From NCBI GenBank assembly GCA_937902305.1, contig CALDHV010000189.1, forward strand, positions 1 through 10,122: a DNA stretch of 10,122 nucleotides, in the 5' to 3' direction. The first letter of the stretch is position 1. Every line of letters begins with the position of its first letter. Position numbers and translations under genes: made by a program. Source of the stretch: an uncultured Clostridia bacterium (GTDB taxonomy: Bacteria > Bacillota > Clostridia > Oscillospirales > Acutalibacteraceae). Shown one piece after another: positions 5,878 to 10,122 of this stretch. The notes beneath the pieces were generated by a model, which saw nothing but the letters and a program-made list of their open reading frames with translations, was not told the DNA's origin and did not search any database.

Positions 5878-5886
5878 ATTATATCA
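5878..5886 (-). promoter_or_regulatory. Extended -10 promoter of the hydrogenase operon
   Basis: The minus strand reads TGATATAAT, a perfect TATAAT (5878-5883) with the TGn extension. No good -35 hexamer sits 16-18 bp upstream (best match 3 of 6), which extended -10 promoters tolerate. Transcription should start near 5871, leaving a leader of about 95 nt before hydC. The Rex-like site lies directly downstream. Confidence 0.65.
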
Positions 5887-5968
5887 CGTTCTTTTCAACT
5901 ATTCCAGTCTTTTTTCTTCCAAAAACGAAAAAAATGCAAAAATATTGATTTTTTTCGTAAAAATCCGT

Positions 5969-5994
5969 TTTTTCCCGGCTTTTTTGGGGAAAAA
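5969..5994. terminator. AT-rich hairpin, possible weak terminator between the ABC exporter and the hydrogenase operon
   Basis: TTTTTCCC at 5969-5976 pairs with GGGAAAAA at 5987-5994 across a 10-nt loop, in a tract of alternating poly-A and poly-T. For minus-strand transcription from the exporter gene the following bases are only moderately T-rich, so termination here is uncertain. No better terminator is visible after the exporter stop at 6110. Confidence 0.3.
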
Positions 5995-6014
5995 CAGCAC
6001 GCCCCGTTGCCCAT

Positions 6015-6046
6015 ATGTTCTTACGGACGGTATTCCTCAAGAACAT
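6015..6046. repeat. 8-bp inverted repeat (ATGTTCTT / AAGAACAT) downstream of the ABC exporter gene
   Basis: The arms are perfect (6015-6022 and 6039-6046) around a 16-nt centre. The repeat lies in the noncoding gap, 64 bp after the exporter stop codon. On the minus strand the first T-run is about 20 nt further on, so it is not a textbook terminator. It could be an RNA-stabilising 3' hairpin or a protein site. Confidence 0.4.
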
Positions 6047-6109
6047 TCGGCTTCACGAGGCGCCTTTTGTATTTCCGATATGGATATGACCGAAACGCCA
6101 TCCGCTCCC

Positions 6110-7969
6110 TTATGACTGCGCCATACGGTAGCGGTAAAACTCGCCTTTTTTCTCCAACAGCTCATCCCATGTGCCGAACTCGACGCACCGTCCGTCGCGG
6201 ATGACGGCGATCTTATCGGCATTGCGGATGGTAGAAAGACGGTGCGCGACGATAAAGGTCGTGCGGTTGGCAGTCAGGTTGTCGATCGCCGCCTGGATCT
6301 CCCGCTCGGTCACGCTGTCCAGCGCGCTGGTCGCCTCATCGAAGATGATGACCTGCGGATCGCGGATGATCGCCCGGGCAATCGAAATGCGCTGACGCTG
6401 ACCGCCGGACAGCTTACCGCCGTGCTCCCCGACGCTGGTTTCCAGCCCGTCGGGCAGAGAGGCGATGACACTTTCCAGCCGCGCCGCCTTGATCGCGTGA
6501 TCCAGCGTTTCCTTGCTGATGCGGGAGTTGCCGTAGGTGATATTGTCTCGTACGGTGCCGGAAAAGAGGATGGTATTCTGCGGCACCACCGAGATCATCC
6601 GGCGGTAGGAGCGCAGGTCAATATCGTTGATGTCGCGCCCGTCCACCAAAACCCGCCCGGACACCGCCTTATTAAAGCCGATGACCAGATTGATGATGGT
6701 GGATTTACCCGAGCCGGACTCGCCGACCAGCGCCACCGTTTCACCCGGCTCGACGGTCAGATCCAGCCCGTTGAGCACGTGGGTGCGGTTGTCATAGTGG
6801 AAATATACGTTCTTGAACTCATACCGTCCCTCAAGCGTCTTGAGCTTCGGTTTGTTGGCATTTTCTTCCACATCGAACGCCGACAGGATCTCGCCGATCG
6901 ACCGGATGGATTCGGTGCCGCGGGTGATGGTCGGCAACAGCCCGATGAGGCTCGCCACATACCCCGTCAGCGAATTGAAGTAGCTTTGATACATCGACAC
7001 GTCGCCGACCCCGATACGCCCCCTGATTGCCAGATAGCCGGTGAAAAAGAGGCAGATCGCCTGAAACATCATCGTCATCGCCCAGCTGACAGAGCCGAAC
7101 AAGCTGTTGACCTTGTCGATCCTCTGTCCGCTTCGCGCCACCTCGGTCACATCAGCGGTCAGCTTGTTGATCTCCAGATTTTCCAGCGCGTGAGCGCGGG
7201 TGACAGGGATCAGCTCCTCCATATCAAAGACCGCGGAGGCGGTATTTTCCACCTCCTTGCGGAACTCGTGGTTGTGCTCGCGCATAGACTTTCTGAACGC
7301 CCGGTTGAGTAGCACCGCGCTCGGGATACACAGCAGGAACATAAAGAACACGCTGATATTGCTGGTGATGACGATGAAGAGCGTAATACTCATATTGACC
7401 ACTACAGCAAGCACCGTATTGAGGATAGACGAGGCAAGATCGGAGATCGCCTCGACATCCCGCATCACCTTGGATTGAATACGCCCCGACTGCGTATCGT
7501 GGTGGAACGAAATCGACAGCGATTGCAGCTTGCGTATCATCGCACCGCGCAGACCCGCCTCCACATGGCGGTTCGCGTAGCTGTACATTTTGACATACAG
7601 CATATGGAACGGGATATTGAGCGCCAGCGTCGCCAAAACGATAGCGGCATAGATGATCATTTGCGTCCACATACCGTCGGTCGGGTGAGTCGCCAGATTG
7701 ATGACCTGCGCGGTGATATACGGCATGATCCACACCGGCGAGGATTTGATGATATAAAAAAGCACCGACAACAACAACCGCGGATAATGCCCTTTATAGA
7801 AAGCAAAGAGCATTCGCAGTGGCCTGATGTTGCCGGCATTTTTTGTGTACAGATCAATAAAACGTGCTTCGGAGTTCAGGATTTCTTGCTGTAAGACCTT
7901 GTTGTCCTCCTGCGGTTTTCGTTTGACTTTTTCCGTTTTTGGGCTTCCCCGTCCGCCCTTGAAGATCAT
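6110..7969 (-). CDS. ABC exporter half-transporter (membrane domain fused to ATPase, MsbA/BmrA-like)
   Basis: This 619-residue protein has the usual exporter layout, preceded by an approximately 50-residue charged cytosolic N-terminus. About six hydrophobic segments can be seen, near 66-86, 104-122, 185-201, 205-222, 295-315 and 333-347. The nucleotide-binding domain starts near 383, with Walker A GESGSGKST (416-424), Q-loop VPQN (Q464), signature LSGGQ (520-524), Walker B VIIFDE (540-545, catalytic E545), D-loop SALD and switch H576. All catalytic residues are present. It should work as a homodimer, or as a heterodimer with a partner not seen here; the intact sites favour a homodimer. The substrate cannot be told from sequence. 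The start is ATG at 7969 behind GAGGGGG. It has its own promoter and no partner gene, so it looks monocistronic and unrelated to the hydrogenase operon. Confidence 0.93.
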   Translation of the reverse strand: MIFKGGRGSPKTEKVKRKPQEDNKVLQQEILNSEARFIDLYTKNAGNIRPLRMLFAFYKGHYPRLLLSVLFYIIKSSPVWIMPYITAQVINLATHPTDGMWTQMIIYAAIVLATLALNIPFHMLYVKMYSYANRHVEAGLRGAMIRKLQSLSISFHHDTQSGRIQSKVMRDVEAISDLASSILNTVLAVVVNMSITLFIVITSNISVFFMFLLCIPSAVLLNRAFRKSMREHNHEFRKEVENTASAVFDMEELIPVTRAHALENLEINKLTADVTEVARSGQRIDKVNSLFGSVSWAMTMMFQAICLFFTGYLAIRGRIGVGDVSMYQSYFNSLTGYVASLIGLLPTITRGTESIRSIGEILSAFDVEENANKPKLKTLEGRYEFKNVYFHYDNRTHVLNGLDLTVEPGETVALVGESGSGKSTIINLVIGFNKAVSGRVLVDGRDINDIDLRSYRRMISVVPQNTILFSGTVRDNITYGNSRISKETLDHAIKAARLESVIASLPDGLETSVGEHGGKLSGGQRQRISIARAIIRDPQVIIFDEATSALDSVTEREIQAAIDNLTANRTTFIVAHRLSTIRNADKIAVIRDGRCVEFGTWDELLEKKGEFYRYRMAQS

Positions 7970-7999
7970 CGCGATCGCCCCCTCACTTTGATCGCCACC

Positions 8000-8028
8000 A
8001 TAGTATCATCCTCAATTTGAAAAGTCAA
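8000..8028 (-). promoter_or_regulatory. Sigma-A-type promoter of the ABC exporter gene
   Basis: On the minus strand, TTGACT (8023-8028) lies 17 bp from TACTAT (8000-8005), and a TGn sits just before the -10. Predicted start of transcription is near 7993, giving a leader of about 24 nt. The rest of the 118-bp gap (7970-8087) holds only a weak GCAC/GTGC hairpin at 8049-8063. Confidence 0.7.
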
Positions 8029-8087
8029 CCCGAAATCACGAATTTTTCGCACTTTTTTGGTGCTTGTTTTTCACAGTTTTCCGCAGA

Positions 8088-9092
8088 TCAGAAAAGCGGC
8101 TCCTCCCGTGTGATCGGGCGGCCGATCACGCACAGCGGATGCGGCAGGGAAAGCCCGCCTCCGCAGGGCAACAGCGTATCCTCCTGCCGCCGAAGCACCG
8201 TAACCGTCTCGCTGTCCTCGTTGGTGCAGAGCAGGTATTCGCCGAACAGGTCAAAATCCCGCGGTCCGTTGCCGCCGCATGGCACCAGCCGCCGCAGGGT
8301 CATCCCGCCGTCGCCGTCGGTTTCGACGACGGCGATGCTGTCGTGCCCGCGGTTGGAAACATAGAGATACCGCCCGTCCGACCGGATGGCGGCGGTGGTG
8401 TTTTTGCCGGTGAAATCCGCCGGCAGCACCGAGACCGTCGCAAGCGGCGTCAGCCGCCCGTCCGCATAGGCGAACGCCGTCACCGTACCCGCCAATTCGT
8501 TGGCGCAGTAGACGATCCTGCCGTCCGGGGAGGCGATCAGATGCCGCGCGCCGTGTCCGGCGGGGACGTGCGCGACGGCGATCTCGCGCAGGTCGGCATC
8601 ATAGGTGTAGATCGCATCCAGCCCGAGATCGGTCGCCAGCAGAAACCGCCCGTCCGGAGACGGCGCGATATAGTGGGTGTGCGGCTTTGTCTGCCGCGTC
8701 GGATGCGGCCCGCTCCCGGTGTGGGTGACGATGGTGGGCACCGTTTCGCCATCAGCGATGCGGGACACGCTGCCGCTGACATAGTTGGCCGCATATACAG
8801 TCCCGCCGACCACGCTCAAATGGCAGGCAACCTCACCGCCGGTGGTGCGGATCGCCCCCGGCTTGCCGAGCGAGCCATCGGCGCACACCGGCAATACCGT
8901 CACCCCGCTCATCGGCGGAGCGGACGGGTCATTTCTCAATAATGTGTGGATTTGGTCGCCCTCCCACGCAAGATACATCGGCTCGGACGCCTTGACCCAA
9001 TCGCACAGCGTCAGGTCGCCCGTTTCGTCCAGTATCGCGTGCGCCACGCCGCCGTCCGGCGTACAGCAAGCAATATAAATGTCGTATTTCAT
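8088..9092 (-). CDS. pgl: Lactonase-family beta-propeller protein, putative 6-phosphogluconolactonase (Pgl/YbhE-like)
   Basis: This 334-residue cytosolic protein is of the seven-bladed propeller lactonase family, which includes enzymes that hydrolyse 6-phosphogluconolactone in the oxidative pentose phosphate pathway. Blade repeats are visible as KPHTHYIAPSPDGRFLLATD (136-155), HGARHLIASPDGRIVYCANE (180-199), AAIRSDGRYLYVSNRGHDSI (234-253) and GPRDFDLFGEYLLCTNEDSE (276-295). H138, H140, R183, H184 and E199 sit at positions usually conserved in the family. No signal peptide. The start is ATG at 9092, seven bases after GGGGAG. An in-frame start at 9125 would fall within the predicted promoter -10 region. 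Many members of this family have unproven substrates, so the exact reaction is uncertain. It stands alone between its own promoter and the exporter gene; no other pentose phosphate genes are in view. Confidence 0.85.
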   Translation of the reverse strand: MKYDIYIACCTPDGGVAHAILDETGDLTLCDWVKASEPMYLAWEGDQIHTLLRNDPSAPPMSGVTVLPVCADGSLGKPGAIRTTGGEVACHLSVVGGTVYAANYVSGSVSRIADGETVPTIVTHTGSGPHPTRQTKPHTHYIAPSPDGRFLLATDLGLDAIYTYDADLREIAVAHVPAGHGARHLIASPDGRIVYCANELAGTVTAFAYADGRLTPLATVSVLPADFTGKNTTAAIRSDGRYLYVSNRGHDSIAVVETDGDGGMTLRRLVPCGGNGPRDFDLFGEYLLCTNEDSETVTVLRRQEDTLLPCGGGLSLPHPLCVIGRPITREEPLF

Positions 9093-9123
9093 CGTCGATC
9101 TCCCCATTTGTCCTTTTTTCACC

Positions 9124-9152
9124 ATTATAGCGGGCGACGGGCGAAATGTAAA
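9124..9152 (-). promoter_or_regulatory. Strong sigma-A-type promoter of the lactonase gene
   Basis: On the minus strand, TTTACA (9147-9152) lies 17 bp from a perfect TATAAT (9124-9129). Transcription should begin near 9117, about 25 nt before the start codon. The promoter begins only about 20 bp after the terminator of the upstream DUF11 gene. Confidence 0.8.
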
Positions 9153-9162
9153 TACCGGAAAT

Positions 9163-9206
9163 CAAAAAATGAGGCACCAAAAAAGTCCGCAGACTTTTTT
9201 GGTGCC
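9163..9206 (-). terminator. Rho-independent terminator of the DUF11 protein gene
   Basis: Two perfect 15-bp arms (9173-9187 and 9192-9206; GGCACCAAAAAAGTC and its complement) flank a 4-nt loop. Read on the minus strand they are followed by TCATTTTTTGA. The hairpin begins 9 nt after the gene's stop codon. Confidence 0.9.
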
Positions 9207-9215
9207 CCTTGCGGT

Positions 9216-10067
9216 TTATACGGTGCCGGTAACGGTCAGCGTGCTGATGCCCGGCGTGGTGGTGATGACCCCGGTCGTGGGATCCTGCGTGTAGGTCGCC
9301 GCCGGGACGGTGATCTGCCCCGGAACGGTGGCAAAGGCGCCGGTCCCCGCGTCGTAGGTGTAGTTCGTCGGCTCTGCCCAGGTCGTGCCGTTGAAGGCAA
9401 CGGCGAGATCGGTCAAGGCCGGATCGAAGGTGTCGGCGATAGCTACGGCATCGGCGGCAGTCGCTTCGGTATTGCCGTAGTTATAAACGGTAAAGGTGTA
9501 GGTGAGCCTGCCGTTTTCGGTCACGGTGGTCGGAGAGAGGCTCTTGCTGATCGTCAGATCGGCGGCGGGAGCGGCAGTGATGACGCTCTGTGCCAAAGCC
9601 GGCGTAAGCCCCGCGCCGCTGACGGTGGCGGTATTGGTCACGGCGCCGTCGGTAGCGAGCGGTGCAAAGCCGGTCAGATTGGTGTCGAAGACCAATTGCG
9701 CGTTACCGCCGGCAGGGACACTGATGCCGGTGACGGTCAGCGGCGGGCCTGCCGTGACAGCGGGAGTGGGTTGCAGAACGCCATTGACGAAATAGCGCAT
9801 CGTGCCGTCCTCATAGGCGAGCGGGTATACGGTCGTCGTCCCGACGGTATAGCCGCCCAGATCGTCGGTCACGGTCAGATCGGTCAGCGGCGTGGTGCCG
9901 GAATTGAGGATGTTGATGACATACGGCACATTATCGCCGGAGGCATAGGTGTCGTCCACGGCGGTCTTGGTCGCCGACAGTACTTCCACCAATTCACCGA
10001 CGGCGATATTGGATAGGGCGGCGCCCCCGGTATAGGTCAGGGTCGCCTGGTTGGTAAAGGTTGCCAT
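9216..10067 (-). CDS. DUF11-repeat protein of unknown function (two beta-sandwich-like repeats)
   Basis: This 283-residue protein has two conserved-repeat (DUF11-type) units. The first centres on ATKTAVDDTY...VINILNSGTTPLTDLTVTDD (32-69). The second is SKSLSPTTVTENGRLTYTFT...NTEATAADAVAIADTFDPAL (174-218). Each unit has the family pattern of a weakly charged strand, an N-G/N-T turn and a V.D.L-type strand. It is rich in T, A, V and G, has no cysteine, and has only two lysines and two arginines against more than 20 acidic residues, so it is very acidic. There is no signal peptide, membrane helix or LPXTG anchor. Similar leaderless DUF11 proteins are, as I recall, common in gut Clostridia, with no established role; a surface, S-layer-like or spore-associated structural role is a guess. 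The ATG at 10067 follows AGGAGGT with 7-nt spacing. The 55 bases upstream show no clear promoter. Confidence 0.8.
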   Translation of the reverse strand: MATFTNQATLTYTGGAALSNIAVGELVEVLSATKTAVDDTYASGDNVPYVINILNSGTTPLTDLTVTDDLGGYTVGTTTVYPLAYEDGTMRYFVNGVLQPTPAVTAGPPLTVTGISVPAGGNAQLVFDTNLTGFAPLATDGAVTNTATVSGAGLTPALAQSVITAAPAADLTISKSLSPTTVTENGRLTYTFTVYNYGNTEATAADAVAIADTFDPALTDLAVAFNGTTWAEPTNYTYDAGTGAFATVPGQITVPAATYTQDPTTGVITTTPGISTLTVTGTV

Positions 10068-10122
10068 AGTATTGACCTCCTGTCGGAATGTGACGGGCAG
10101 GCGGTTCGTGTAATGCCCCGGA

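Noticed and set aside
5807..6204. Small plus-strand open frames in the AT-rich gap
   Set aside because: They are translated poly-T/poly-A tracts (runs of F and K) with no good ribosome binding site; the region is better explained as regulatory DNA.
6242..7312. Plus-strand 356-codon open frame opposite the ABC exporter
   Set aside because: The opposite strand has every ABC catalytic motif in order; this frame shows nothing recognisable.
8049..8063. GCAC-loop-GTGC hairpin as the terminator of the lactonase gene
   Set aside because: The stem is only 4 bp, and on the transcribed minus strand it is followed by an A-run, not a T-run; the T-run lies on the wrong side.
8946..10016. Plus-strand 356-codon open frame running across the lactonase and DUF11 genes
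   Set aside because: It would read through the lactonase promoter and the perfect terminator hairpin and shows no family motif.
1..10122. CRISPR arrays, tRNA or rRNA genes, transposases, phage genes or attachment sites
   Set aside because: I looked for spaced repeats, tRNA-like arms and mobile-element motifs and saw none; the layout is that of ordinary chromosomal operons.

Overview
The window looks like part of a chromosome from an anaerobic, fermentative Clostridia-type Firmicute, probably a gut Oscillospiraceae/Ruminococcaceae relative. This rests on GC-rich genes with AT-rich intergenic DNA, strong AGGAGG-type ribosome binding sites, an electron-bifurcating [FeFe]-hydrogenase locus and a Rex-type operator. 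I cannot fix genus or species from sequence alone. Every gene I accept is on the minus strand, so transcription runs from high to low coordinates.

Right end (10067 to 9216): a DUF11-repeat protein of unknown role, closed by a perfect 15-bp-arm terminator hairpin (9173-9206). Next comes a monocistronic 6-phosphogluconolactonase-like beta-propeller gene (9092-8088) with its own sigma-A-type promoter. Then a full-length ABC exporter half-transporter (7969-6110), also with its own promoter. A 335-bp AT-rich gap (5775-6109) separates these from the hydrogenase operon. It holds an extended -10 promoter, a near-perfect Rex operator just downstream of the predicted start of transcription, a small array of GGCAAATTG repeats and two inverted repeats.

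Left half (5774 to the window edge): nine tightly packed genes, several with 4-bp start/stop overlaps, forming one operon. The first (hydC/hndA, NuoE-like) and the last two (hndB-like ferredoxin and hydB/hndC, NuoF-like) are core or accessory subunits of an NADH-linked bifurcating hydrogenase. The catalytic subunit is expected just off the left edge. Between them sits a six-gene signalling-like block: DRTGG protein, RsbW-like ATPase, an [FeFe]-hydrogenase homologue with sensory-type active-site substitutions, a second DRTGG protein, a PHP phosphoesterase with a cysteine cluster, and a histidine-kinase-type ATPase without a DHp domain. My reading is that this block senses H2 or redox state and tunes the hydrogenase, while Rex controls transcription by NADH/NAD+; the sensing role is inference.

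The hydB gene is broken in this sequence. At about position 262 the frame shifts, and family comparison indicates that about 20 nt are missing, removing the conserved LGAGAY-V segment just before CGEETAL. This is either a real lesion or an assembly error.
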